Source: VRUE01 sp050258095 (lineage in GTDB: Bacteria; Actinomycetota; Thermoleophilia; Solirubrobacterales; 70-9). From it: a DNA stretch of 64,000 nt. The stretch lies in the NCBI GenBank assembly GCA_050258095.1, contig JBLMYD010000010.1:23298-87297 (forward strand), read 5' to 3'. The translations under genes and the position numbers were made by a program. Shown here piece after piece: positions 43,156 through 52,901 of the stretch; position 1 is the first letter of the stretch, and the number at the start of each line of letters is the position of its first letter. The notes below the pieces were generated by a model. That model worked only from the letters and a program-made list of their open reading frames with translations, ran no database searches and was not told where the DNA came from.

Positions 43156-43839
43156 ATGCAGGCGATGCCCTCACGCGCCGGAGCTGCTGCGGCGAATCGC
43201 TTCGAAGATCGCCGCGACGCCGGGCGTCGCCTGGCCGAGGAGCTGATGCCCCTGGCCGGCGAGCAGCCCGTGGTCGTCGCGCTGCCGCGGGGCGGGGTCC
43301 CGGTCGGCCGCGAGGTCGCCGACGCGCTCGGCGCCCCGCTCGAGATCCTCGCCGTGCGCAAGCTCGGCGCCCCCCACAACCCGGAGTACGGGATCGGCGC
43401 GATCGCCGAGGACGGCACGCGCGTCTTCGACCCCGAGGCCCTCGCCGTGCTCGGCATCGACGGCGGCGTCCTAGACGCGATCGTCGCCCGCGAGTCGGCC
43501 GAGCTGGAGCGCCGGGTCGAGGCCTACCGGGGCGGCCGCCCGCCCCTCTCGCTCGCCGGCCGCACCGCGATCGTCGTCGACGACGGCGTCGCCACCGGCG
43601 TCACCGACACCGCGGCGCTGCGCGCGATCCGCCGGCAGGGGCCGCGGCGCCTGGTCCTCGCCGTCCCCGTCTGCGCGCCCGACTCCGCCGCCCGCCTGCG
43701 CGAGGAGGCCGACGAGGTCGTCTGCCTGCTCGAGCCGCCGCTGCTCTACGGCGTCGGCCAGTGGTACCGCGACTTCGCCCAGGTGAGCGACGAGCAGGTC
43801 ATCGCCGCGCTCGCCGCGGTCGGAGAGGCCGCGGCCTGA
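43156..43839 (+). CDS. phosphoribosyltransferase family protein
   Basis: About 227 residues. ALPRGGVPVGREVADAL forms the PPi loop and VVDDGVATGVTDTAAL is the canonical PRPP-binding motif. The acceptor base is unknown. Proteins of this type commonly sit beside Usp genes in dormancy-type clusters. Starts at 43129, 43156 or 43165 are all possible; homologues as I recall begin near FEDRRDAGRRLA, favouring the last two. Its end overlaps the convergent membrane gene by 41 bases. Confidence 0.85.
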   Translation: MQAMPSRAGAAAANRFEDRRDAGRRLAEELMPLAGEQPVVVALPRGGVPVGREVADALGAPLEILAVRKLGAPHNPEYGIGAIAEDGTRVFDPEALAVLGIDGGVLDAIVARESAELERRVEAYRGGRPPLSLAGRTAIVVDDGVATGVTDTAALRAIRRQGPRRLVLAVPVCAPDSAARLREEADEVVCLLEPPLLYGVGQWYRDFAQVSDEQVIAALAAVGEAAA

Positions 43840-44380
43840 GCCCGCCGAGGAGGAAGACGAGGGCGACGAGCATCGCGACCTGCAGGGCCATGCCCAGCGG
43901 CGAGCGCAGCGCGTCGAGCGCCAGGCCGCCGAGGTTGCGCTCGGCGATGCCGGCGACGCTGACGTAGATCGAGTAGGAGACGAGCCGCCCGGAGAAGAAG
44001 GCCGCGGTCAGCGGCAGCAGCGGCACGGTCATCAGGCCGGCGGCGACGAAGAGCTGCCCGGAGGGGACGGGCGAGAGCGCGAAGAGCCCGAGGCCGGCGA
44101 GAGAGCGCCGCCGGTTGCGGCGCAAGGCCGCTTCGGCCTGGCCGATGCGGGCGAGGCGGGCGGCCGAGAAGCGGGGCCGGAGCGTGCGCGTGCCGCGGGC
44201 GAGGAGGTAGCGGCCGGAGGCGGCGGCGAGGGCGCCGCCGAGGACGAGGGACACGGCCGGCAGGTCGAAGTCGAGGCTGAAGAAGACCAGCACCGCCCAG
44301 GTCGGCGGGCCGAAGGCGGGCAGCAGGTTGACGGCGAAGACGACTCCGACCGCGATGGCGAGCTGGGCGAGCGGCGACAC
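43799..44380 (-). CDS. small integral membrane protein (possibly VTT/DedA-related)
   Basis: 193 residues from GTG 44380 with four to five hydrophobic segments: LAIAVGVVFAVNLLPAFGPP, VSLVLGGALAAASGRYLLA, LAGLGLFALSPVPSGQLFV and LQVAMLVALVFLLGG. The SPVPSGQLFVAAG with GRLVSY pattern recalls the VTT/SNARE-associated family, but the call is tentative. The last 14 codons overlap the end of the opposite phosphoribosyltransferase gene. Confidence 0.7.
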   Translation of the reverse strand: MSPLAQLAIAVGVVFAVNLLPAFGPPTWAVLVFFSLDFDLPAVSLVLGGALAAASGRYLLARGTRTLRPRFSAARLARIGQAEAALRRNRRRSLAGLGLFALSPVPSGQLFVAAGLMTVPLLPLTAAFFSGRLVSYSIYVSVAGIAERNLGGLALDALRSPLGMALQVAMLVALVFLLGGLRPRPLRPRRARR

Positions 44381-44472
44381 GCCGTCACGGTATGGGACCT
44401 GTGGGAAAACACGCAGGCGATCGGCGGTTTGCTGCGGATGGAGCGGCCGCGCGAGGGGCCTACGGTCGAGGC

Positions 44473-45672
44473 ATGGCAGGCGACGGCCACAGTCGCGAGG
44501 TGCAGCATGTTCTCGTCGTCGGCGGCGGGATCGCCGGCGTCGAGACGGTCCTCGCGCTCGCAGACCTCGGCGACGAGCGCCTCGCGGTGACGCTCTGCGA
44601 CCCGCGCCGCGAGTTCGTCTTCCGGCCGTTCGCCGTCGGCGAGCCCTACGGAGCCGCCCGCGTCTTCCGCTACGACCTGCCGAACCTGGCCGCGCGCGCC
44701 GGGGCCGAGTTCCGCGGCGAGGGGATCGTCGCGGTCGAGACCGCGCGGCGGACGGCGGTGACGCGCGACGGCGACCGGCTCCCCTACGACTACCTCGTCA
44801 TCACCGGCGGCGTGCGGATGCTCTGGGCTGTGGCCGGGGCGGTCACCTTCTGGGGCGTCGCCGACGAGGGACAGGTGGGCGAAGTGGTCGGCCGGCTGCG
44901 CGCCGGCGAGCTGCGGCGGCTCGTCTTCACGATGCCGGGCGGGCGCAGCTGGGCCCTGCCGCTCTACGAGCTGGCGCTGCTCGGCGCGACGCAGCTCGAG
45001 ACGGCGGGGTCGGAGCGGACGAAGATCACCGTCGTCACTCCCGAGGACGCGCCGCTGGAGCTGTTCGGCCTGCGCGCCGCCGAGCAGATGGGCGCCCTGC
45101 TGAGCGAGCGCGGAATCGGGCTGGTCACCGGCACCCACCCCGTGCGCTTCGACAACGGGCGGCTGCGCGTGGCGCCGGGCGAGGAGATCGAGGCCGACGC
45201 GGTGGTCAGCCTGCCGCGCCTCGAGGGCCGGCGCTTCGGCGGCATCCCCCACGACGCGGACGGCTTCGTCGGCGTCGACGAGCACGGGCGGGTGATCGGC
45301 CTGGACCGCGTCTTCGCCGCCGGCGACGTGACGAGCTTCCCGATCAAGCAGGGCGGCATCGCGACCCAGCAGGCCGACGCGGTCGCCGAAGCGATCGCCG
45401 CCGACGCCGGGGCGCCCGTCGATCCGCAGCCCTTCGACCCGGTGATGCGCGGCGTGCTCTGGACCGGTCACGAGCCCCGTTACCTCTACGGCCGGCCGAC
45501 CGGCGGCCACGGCGACCCGTCGCGGCTGAGCAGCGAGCCCGACGAGTCGGCGCCCGGCGACAAGGTCGCGGGACGCTACTTCTCGCCCTTCGTCGCGGCG
45601 CTGGTCGAGGAGGCCGAAGACGACCCTCCGGACCGGAGGCGCCGTCGCCTGCCGCTGACCCACTCGGCATAG
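44473..45672 (+). CDS. NDH-2 / sulfide:quinone reductase-like FAD oxidoreductase
   Basis: 399 residues from ATG 44473. FAD motif VLVVGGGIAGVETVLAL, second GG-containing motif YDYLVITGGVRM and C-terminal FAD contact FAAGDVTSFPIKQGGIATQQ match pyridine-nucleotide-disulfide-type flavoproteins of the NDH-2/SQR branch. A redox-active CxxC is not seen. Membrane association could occur through the C-terminus (RYFSPFVAALVEE). The electron donor, NADH or sulfide, is unresolved. Confidence 0.87.
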   Translation: MAGDGHSREVQHVLVVGGGIAGVETVLALADLGDERLAVTLCDPRREFVFRPFAVGEPYGAARVFRYDLPNLAARAGAEFRGEGIVAVETARRTAVTRDGDRLPYDYLVITGGVRMLWAVAGAVTFWGVADEGQVGEVVGRLRAGELRRLVFTMPGGRSWALPLYELALLGATQLETAGSERTKITVVTPEDAPLELFGLRAAEQMGALLSERGIGLVTGTHPVRFDNGRLRVAPGEEIEADAVVSLPRLEGRRFGGIPHDADGFVGVDEHGRVIGLDRVFAAGDVTSFPIKQGGIATQQADAVAEAIAADAGAPVDPQPFDPVMRGVLWTGHEPRYLYGRPTGGHGDPSRLSSEPDESAPGDKVAGRYFSPFVAALVEEAEDDPPDRRRRRLPLTHSA

Positions 45673-45700
45673 GCGGCGCCGGGCGGGTCATGATTGGCTC

Positions 45701-46465
45701 GTGACCGACCCCCTCGTGCGGCGCGTTCGCGCCGCGCGCCGCGACGACGAGCTTGCCGTGCTCGAGGGCTTCCACGCCCTCAAGCACGCGCTGCGCTTCG
45801 GCGCCGAGGTCGAGGAGGCGGTCGCCGCCCGCCCCGAGGAGCTCGATCGCCTGGCGGAGGAGCTGGCTCCCGACCTGGCCGGCTCGCTCGCCGGCCGCGC
45901 GCGCCGGGTCGACGCCGAGGTCATCGCCGCGATGGTCCCGCACGCGCCGCACACCGGCGTGGTCGCGATCGCCCGCCGCCCCCGGGTCGACGTCGCCGCG
46001 TCGCTCGCCGACCCGCGTCCGGCGCCGGCGGTGCTGCTCGAGGACCCGCGCACGATGGGCAACATGGGCGCCTGCGTGCGGGTGGCCGCCGCCGCCGACG
46101 CGGCCGCCGTGCTGACCACGGGCGCCAACGACCCCTGGCACCCGGAGGCGCTGCGCGGCGCCGCGGGCCTCCACTTCGCCCTGCCCGTGGCCCGCGTCGA
46201 GGCGCTGCCCGGCGGCGACCGGCCGCTGGTCGCGATCGACCCGGAGGGCGAGGTCGCCGCTCCTGGCGAGCTCTCGCCGCGCTCGGTCCTCGCCTTCGGC
46301 ACGGAGCGCTACGGGCTCAGCGAGGAGCTGCTCGGGCGCGCCGACGCCCGCCTCGCGATCCCGATGCGGGAGGGCGTCTCGAGCCTCAACCTGGCGACGG
46401 CCGTCGCCGCCGTCCTCTTCGCGATGGCGAAAAATACGGATGCGACGGGCAGGGACAGCGCATAG
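45701..46465 (+). CDS. SpoU/TrmH-family RNA 2'-O-methyltransferase
   Basis: 254 residues from GTG 45701. All three SPOUT motifs are visible: DPRTMGNMGACVRVA (motif 1, catalytic Arg), LAFGTERYGLSEELL (motif 2) and IPMREGVSSLNLATAVA (motif 3, trefoil knot). An N-terminal domain of about 100 residues could bind RNA. It should use SAM to methylate rRNA or tRNA ribose. Target position unknown. Confidence 0.9.
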   Translation: MTDPLVRRVRAARRDDELAVLEGFHALKHALRFGAEVEEAVAARPEELDRLAEELAPDLAGSLAGRARRVDAEVIAAMVPHAPHTGVVAIARRPRVDVAASLADPRPAPAVLLEDPRTMGNMGACVRVAAAADAAAVLTTGANDPWHPEALRGAAGLHFALPVARVEALPGGDRPLVAIDPEGEVAAPGELSPRSVLAFGTERYGLSEELLGRADARLAIPMREGVSSLNLATAVAAVLFAMAKNTDATGRDSA

Positions 46466-46531
46466 CGTGCGGAAGATGAGTGGGGCGGCGCCGTGCCGCC
46501 GAAGCACGCACACGACTGAAAGGACGTCGCC

Positions 46532-46921
46532 TTGTTCCTCGCCGACATAAACCTGGGCGAAGCGCTGCTGCTGGCCCTCGAGATCTTCTTCTTCGTCGTC
46601 TGGATCTGGATCCTGATCACGATCCTCACCGACCTCTTCCGCGATCACGAGATGTCGGGCTGGGGCAAGGCGGCCTGGGTGCTGTTCCTCGTCTTCGTCC
46701 CCTTCATCACGGCGCTGATCTACCTGATCGCGCGCGGCGAGGGGATGCGCGACCGGGCGATCAGGGCGCAGGCCGACGCCAAGCAGCACATGGACGCCTA
46801 CATCCGCGAACAGGCCCACGCGTCTCCCGCGGATGAACTGCACAAGCTGAACGAGCTGAAGGAAAAGGGCGCGATCTCCGCCGAGGAGTTCGAGAGGGCG
46901 AAGGCGAAACTGCTCGGTTAG
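46532..46921 (+). CDS. PLDc_N/SHOCT-type membrane protein
   Basis: 129 residues from TTG 46532, with AAAGGA 8-9 bases upstream. Two membrane helices (LALEIFFFVVWIWILITIL and AAWVLFLVFVPFITALIYLI) carry the PLDc_N pattern. The C-terminus is a SHOCT motif: LNELKEKGAISAEEFERAKA. SHOCT domains are thought to help oligomerise or regulate membrane proteins. No specific role is known. It is followed by a 26-bp hairpin. Confidence 0.82.
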   Translation: MFLADINLGEALLLALEIFFFVVWIWILITILTDLFRDHEMSGWGKAAWVLFLVFVPFITALIYLIARGEGMRDRAIRAQADAKQHMDAYIREQAHASPADELHKLNELKEKGAISAEEFERAKAKLLG

Positions 46922-47006
46922 GAGGGGTGGGGCCACCTTGCCCAATACGCGTGGCGGGAGCTGCGCTTGAGCAGGAGGGACCCCTGATGGCCCGAGGAGC
47001 TTCGAA

Positions 47007-47082
47007 GGGACGCCGGGGGCCCTCTCCAAAACACTCAAGCGAGGCTCCTGCCGAGCGTTTTGGGGAGGGCTCCCGGCGTCCC
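47007..47082. terminator. 26-bp hairpin with large loop
   Basis: Arms 47007-47032 and 47057-47082 pair over 26 positions with only two G-U-type mismatches. The 24-base loop contains further short complementary pieces. It begins 85 bases after the SHOCT gene and lies before the NlpC gene's promoter region. No T-run follows, so the terminator role is only a guess; a structured RNA or repeat element is possible. Confidence 0.5.
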
Positions 47083-47134
47083 CTGCGCCGATGCGTCGGG
47101 GCGTCTGTCAGGAATCCTCCAAATTGCGTATTTC

Positions 47135-47150
47135 TGCAACGGAAGTTGCA
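47135..47150. promoter_or_regulatory. TGCAAC/GTTGCA inverted repeat upstream of the NlpC/P60 gene
   Basis: TGCAAC (47135-47140) and GTTGCA (47145-47150) are separated by GGAA, in the only AT-rich stretch of the leader (about 47120-47190). The site is 55-70 bases before the ATG and could be an operator or a short RNA hairpin. I see no convincing c-di-AMP riboswitch core here. Confidence 0.35.
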
Positions 47151-47204
47151 CGTTATTAGCAACTCCTAACATTTCGGCGGCGATTTCGTTAGCCTGCGCC
47201 GCCG

Positions 47205-48425
47205 ATGCGCGTTCCCCCTCGCGGCAACTCATGGCGCTTGCTGCTGCCCGCGGCGCTGCTCCTCGCTCTGCTCTGCCTCGTCGCCTCGGCGCCGGCCAAG
47301 AGCCTCGAAGAAAAGCTGCACGCAACCCAGGGCAAGCTGAGTCACGTGCGCGCGAGTCAGGGCGCGCTGGCGACGACGATCGCCGAACAGAACCACGCGA
47401 TCGACTCGATGATCGGCGAAGTCTCGGCCCTGCGCCAGCAGCAGGCCGCGGTGGAGGCGGAACTGGAAGCGAAGCAGGCGGAGCTCGACCGCGCCACCGC
47501 CAAGCTCGCCGCCGACAAGCGCCGGCTGGCGATCGTCCGCGCCCGGCTGCAACGGGCGCTGTCGGTGCTGCGCGACCGCCTGGTCGCGATCTACGAGTCC
47601 GGCAGCCCCGACATGGTCGACGTCGTCCTCGACTCGGCCAGCTGGTCGGAAGTCAGCACCCGCGCCAGCTATCTGGCGCAGGTGCAGGAATACGACGACT
47701 CGGTCGCCGAACGGGTCAAATCGCTGCGCGACCAGGCGCGGGCCGCCGTGCGCCGGATGGTCGGCGTCCGTCGCCAGATCAAGGCCGCGCGCGACGCGAT
47801 CGCGGTCAAGGAGCGCGAAGTGGCCGCTGCCAAGCAGGGGGCGGAGGCGCGCTTCGCCGAGCTCAAGGCGGCCCAGGCGGCGCGGCGGCGGGCGCTCGAA
47901 TCGCTCGAGTCGCGCGAACAGGCGCTAAGCGACAACCTCGCCGCGATCTCCGAACAGATCGCCGGCGCGAACGGCGAACCGGTGCAGGTCGAAGGCGCGC
48001 CGGCGCCGCTGACGCCGGGTGAGAGCGCCCACTACATCTCCGAAAGCCAGGCGAGCGTGCCGAGCGCCGCGCCGTCGGCGGTCGCCGCCGCGATCGAAGC
48101 GGCCAACTCGATTGCCACCACTCCCTACATCTGGGGCGGCGGCCACGGCTCGTTCTCGTCCTCCGGCTACGACTGCTCGGGCGCGGTCAGCTTCGCCCTG
48201 CACGGCGGCGGCTTCCTCTCCAGCCCGCTCGACTCGACCGGCCTCGAGACCTGGGGCGTGCCCGGCCCCGGCCACTGGATCACCGTCTACGCCAACGCCG
48301 GCCACGCCTGGATGATCATCGCCGGCCTCGCCTTCGACACGGTAGGCGGTCCCGGCCCGCGCTGGCACTCCTCGCCGGTCGACTCGACCGCCGGCTTCGT
48401 AGCCCGCCACCCAGCCGGCTACTAA
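47205..48425 (+). CDS. secreted coiled-coil NlpC/P60 peptidoglycan hydrolase
   Basis: 406 residues. A signal peptide (LLLPAALLLALLCLVASAPA) is followed by a long coiled coil of about 220 residues (for example LRQQQAAVEAELEAKQAEL) and a C-terminal NlpC/P60 domain. Catalytic Cys324 is in SGYDCSGAV and His367 in NAGHAWMII. It resembles RipC-type endopeptidases, whose coiled coil is thought to bind FtsEX or similar activators. It cleaves peptide stems during division. The stop is followed by a conserved structured repeat. Confidence 0.88.
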   Translation: MRVPPRGNSWRLLLPAALLLALLCLVASAPAKSLEEKLHATQGKLSHVRASQGALATTIAEQNHAIDSMIGEVSALRQQQAAVEAELEAKQAELDRATAKLAADKRRLAIVRARLQRALSVLRDRLVAIYESGSPDMVDVVLDSASWSEVSTRASYLAQVQEYDDSVAERVKSLRDQARAAVRRMVGVRRQIKAARDAIAVKEREVAAAKQGAEARFAELKAAQAARRRALESLESREQALSDNLAAISEQIAGANGEPVQVEGAPAPLTPGESAHYISESQASVPSAAPSAVAAAIEAANSIATTPYIWGGGHGSFSSSGYDCSGAVSFALHGGGFLSSPLDSTGLETWGVPGPGHWITVYANAGHAWMIIAGLAFDTVGGPGPRWHSSPVDSTAGFVARHPAGY

Positions 48426-48433
48426 CCCGTACC

Positions 48434-48490
48434 GCCCGCCGACGGGACGATTTCCGTCGATATACGTCGGTTTTAGGCCCGTCGGCGGGC
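48434..48490. repeat. structured 3'-end element, copy A
   Basis: Perfect 13-bp arms (48434-48446 and 48478-48490) enclose 31 bases. It starts 9 bases after the TAA of the NlpC/P60 gene and ends 4 bases before the stop of the convergent gene. The 31-base centre matches copy B (63454-63484) at 28 positions, and the arms share 11 bases. The left arm can also pair with CCGTCG or CGTCGG in the centre; the latter is followed by TTTT, giving a terminator-like fold. Confidence 0.75.
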
Positions 48491-48493
48491 AGT

Positions 48494-49861
48494 TCAGGCC
48501 ATCGTCTTCGCCCACGTCGCCGCGTTGCCGCGGCTGACGTGCATCACGCCCTCGAAGCCTTCGCGCTGCAGGATCGAGGCGGCGAGGCCGCTGCGCTTGC
48601 CCGCCTTGCAGATCGTCGCCACCGGACGGTCGCGGGGAACCTCGTCGAGGCGGCCGAGCAGCTCGCCGTAGGGGATGTGCAGCGAGCCGGGGATGTGGCC
48701 GGACTCGTACTCGCTCGCGTTGCGCACGTCGAGGACCTGCGGTCCCTCGCCCGAGTCGACCTGCCGCGCCAGCTCGTCGAGGTCGATCGCCTCGATCCGC
48801 GCCACCGGCCGGTCCTCGGCCCGCCAGGCGGTCATCCCCCCGCCGAGGAAGCCGCGCACGCGCAGGCCGACCGCGGCGAGCAGCTCCGCCGCCTCGAGCT
48901 CGTTGCCGTCGGAGGCGGCGACGACGAGCAGCTCGGCGTCGACCGGCACGACCTGGGCGACCTTGGTGGCGAAGCCGGTGTCGTAGGCGGAGGCGCTGAT
49001 CGCGCCGGGGATGTGGGCCTCGTCGAACTGCTCGTTGGTGCGCGAGTCGATCGCCAGCGCGCCCTCGGCGATGGCGGCCTCGAAGCCGTGCGGCGTCAGC
49101 CGCGTCGGGGCGCTGATCGATTCGACCAGCGGGCCGCGGTTGAGCGCGACGATGTGCTCGATGTTGGGCGGTTTGGCGCCGATCGTCGCCAGCGAGTCCT
49201 CGACGAAGGCCGCCTCGTCGGTGAGCTCGAGCGCCCGGTTGTGGCGGCGCTCGAAGCCGATCGTCGAGGAGGTCTTCAGGTCGATCCCCGAGCTGCCGCA
49301 GAGCGAGCCGCCGAGGTGGCCGGGCCAGACCTCGGTCTCCTCGGGCAGCGCCAGCAGCCGCTCGTGCAGCGAGCGGAAGATCTCGGCGGCGCCCTCGCGC
49401 GGCTCGATCGCCAGGTCGGGACGGGCGACGTCGCCGACGAAGAGCGAGTCGCCGGTCAGCACCGCCCAGGGGTCTGAGCCGCGCGCCGCGTCGCGCAGCA
49501 GGAAGGAGGTGTGCTCGGGCCGGTGGCCGGGCGTGTGGATCGCCTCGATGCTCGTCCCCTCGCCCAGCCGCAGCTGCCAGCCGTCGGCGAACGACTCGTG
49601 CGGGTACTCGGCGGCGGCGAGCTCGTGGACGTGGATCGTCGCCCCCGTGGCGCGGGCCAGCCGGCCGTGCCCGGAGACGTGGTCGGCGTGGTTGTGGGTC
49701 TCGAGCACGTGCTCGATCCGCACGCCGTGCAGGCGGGCGAGGTGCAGGTAGGGGTCGATGTCCCACTGCGGGTCGATCACCGCGGCGGCGCCCGAGTCGG
49801 TGTCGCCGACCAGATAGGAGGCGCAACCGAGGTCCTCGTGGATGATCTGGCGGAAGAGCAT
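48494..49861 (-). CDS. metallo-beta-lactamase (ETHE1-like) persulfide dioxygenase fused to two rhodanese domains
   Basis: 455 residues from ATG 49861. The MBL domain has the ETHNHADHVSGH metal motif and TPGHRPEHTSF. The first rhodanese-like domain (about 255-350) has no catalytic Cys in its active loop (VAASDGNE). The second keeps Cys in TICKAGKRSG. It would oxidise glutathione- or other low-molecular-weight persulfides and exchange sulfane sulfur. It is divergent from acetyl-CoA synthetase over a palindrome. Confidence 0.9.
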   Translation of the reverse strand: MLFRQIIHEDLGCASYLVGDTDSGAAAVIDPQWDIDPYLHLARLHGVRIEHVLETHNHADHVSGHGRLARATGATIHVHELAAAEYPHESFADGWQLRLGEGTSIEAIHTPGHRPEHTSFLLRDAARGSDPWAVLTGDSLFVGDVARPDLAIEPREGAAEIFRSLHERLLALPEETEVWPGHLGGSLCGSSGIDLKTSSTIGFERRHNRALELTDEAAFVEDSLATIGAKPPNIEHIVALNRGPLVESISAPTRLTPHGFEAAIAEGALAIDSRTNEQFDEAHIPGAISASAYDTGFATKVAQVVPVDAELLVVAASDGNELEAAELLAAVGLRVRGFLGGGMTAWRAEDRPVARIEAIDLDELARQVDSGEGPQVLDVRNASEYESGHIPGSLHIPYGELLGRLDEVPRDRPVATICKAGKRSGLAASILQREGFEGVMHVSRGNAATWAKTMA

Positions 49862-49875
49862 TGATCGGTCTTTTT

Positions 49876-49895
49876 CGGAACGGGGTACCGTTCCG
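49876..49895. promoter_or_regulatory. 8+8 palindrome in a divergent promoter
   Basis: CGGAACGG (49876-49883) and CCGTTCCG (49888-49895) are perfect inverted copies separated by GGTA. The palindrome lies in the 66-base space between the starts of the persulfide-dioxygenase gene and the acetyl-CoA synthetase gene, so one bound dimer could control both. The regulator is not identified. Confidence 0.55.
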
Positions 49896-49927
49896 CACAC
49901 CAGGTTAGCGGCGAGGGAAGGAGAGGC

Positions 49928-51904
<1,977 letters not shown>

Positions 51905-51979
51905 CGCCGCCGGTCGCTGTCGGGATATTCGAACCGACGGTGGCCATCCGTGCCTACTTCGACGCGGCGGTGGATGCGC

Positions 51980-52831
51980 TTATCGGTAGACGCGCTTTCG
52001 TCGACGGTCTTGCTTCAAGCGCTTCGCCCTGCCTAGGAACTCGAGAAGTAGGGAGAGTCTGGGGTAGTCAGGGCCAGGATTCCCCGCACAAGAATCTGGC
52101 GCACTGTCGGGTTCTAATGGTGCGCTGGTTCTCGTACAGGGTTCGCAGGGTGAGTTCCCTGTCCTCATTCTCTTCTCGTCATCCAGAACCGTGCTGATCG
52201 CGTAGCCAAAGAGAACTGTCAGCAGGAAGATGCTGGTTGTCGTCGTGAGGACTTCGAGGACCTGCGCGAAGCCTTTCGCTTCGAATGCGCCAGTTCCAAG
52301 CGACACGGCGGTAGCCCAGCTGATGTAGAGAAAGTCCCACGGTCCGTTTGGGCCTTCGTTGCCCGACTTTGGCAAGAAATCAGATCCAGCAAAGCTGTGG
52401 TACAGGATCGCGAAAATGAGGACGACCTGAATCGCGTAGAAGAGAATTGTGACCACGTTCCGAGCTCGGACCTGCTGGCGTTGATGGAGGATCGTGCCCA
52501 GACCGGTGACGTAGATTTCGAAGAGGCGTAGACCGGCGAGGACACCCACAACCACTTTCCACCCCGGCTCACTGGGGTCGATCAGCCAGAGGAGGATCAA
52601 CAGCGCCGTCCAGCCCAGCACCCAGTTGGCGCGTCGTCTGTTCCACTCCGATTCTTGCTCCCCGCGTGGGGATAGCGGCTCGCGCTTGTCGATCAGCCAC
52701 CAAAACGGGCAGAAGGTGAGCAGGAACCACACCAACCCATATATCTTTTTCTCGAGCGGCCAGTTGAATGCCAGCAGGTCTCTTTCTTCGGGTAGAAATG
52801 GGCGTAGGTCGGTCTTGCGCGGCTCTGGCAC
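51980..52831 (-). CDS. two-pore-helix ion-channel-like membrane protein with degenerate filter
   Basis: About 284 residues with four to six membrane segments. The last part, DFLYISWATAVSLGTGAFEA followed by VLTTTTSIFLLTVLFG, has the layout of a bacterial potassium-channel pore (Ion_trans_2), but SLGTGAF stands where the TVGYGD filter is expected. Conductance or selectivity may be lost or altered. The start is uncertain: GTG 52831 gives a natural N-terminus; TTG 52861 is possible. GC is lower than in neighbours. Stop at 51980 leaves 75 bases to acs. Confidence 0.65.
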   Translation of the reverse strand: MPEPRKTDLRPFLPEERDLLAFNWPLEKKIYGLVWFLLTFCPFWWLIDKREPLSPRGEQESEWNRRRANWVLGWTALLILLWLIDPSEPGWKVVVGVLAGLRLFEIYVTGLGTILHQRQQVRARNVVTILFYAIQVVLIFAILYHSFAGSDFLPKSGNEGPNGPWDFLYISWATAVSLGTGAFEAKGFAQVLEVLTTTTSIFLLTVLFGYAISTVLDDEKRMRTGNSPCEPCTRTSAPLEPDSAPDSCAGNPGPDYPRLSLLLEFLGRAKRLKQDRRRKRVYR

Positions 52832-52901
52832 GGCGCGAGCTTCCCACTTGATGCGAATCAAGTCAAGAAGGCTGATTAAACGATACGACGAGTAGTTGAG
52901 G

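Noticed and set aside
43799..43839. 41-bp convergent overlap as a sign of misannotation
   Set aside because: Both proteins have normal-looking ends; such overlaps are common in dense high-GC genomes.
47083..47204. c-di-AMP (ydaO-type) riboswitch before the NlpC/P60 gene
   Set aside because: Such genes often carry one, but the conserved core elements were not found in the leader.
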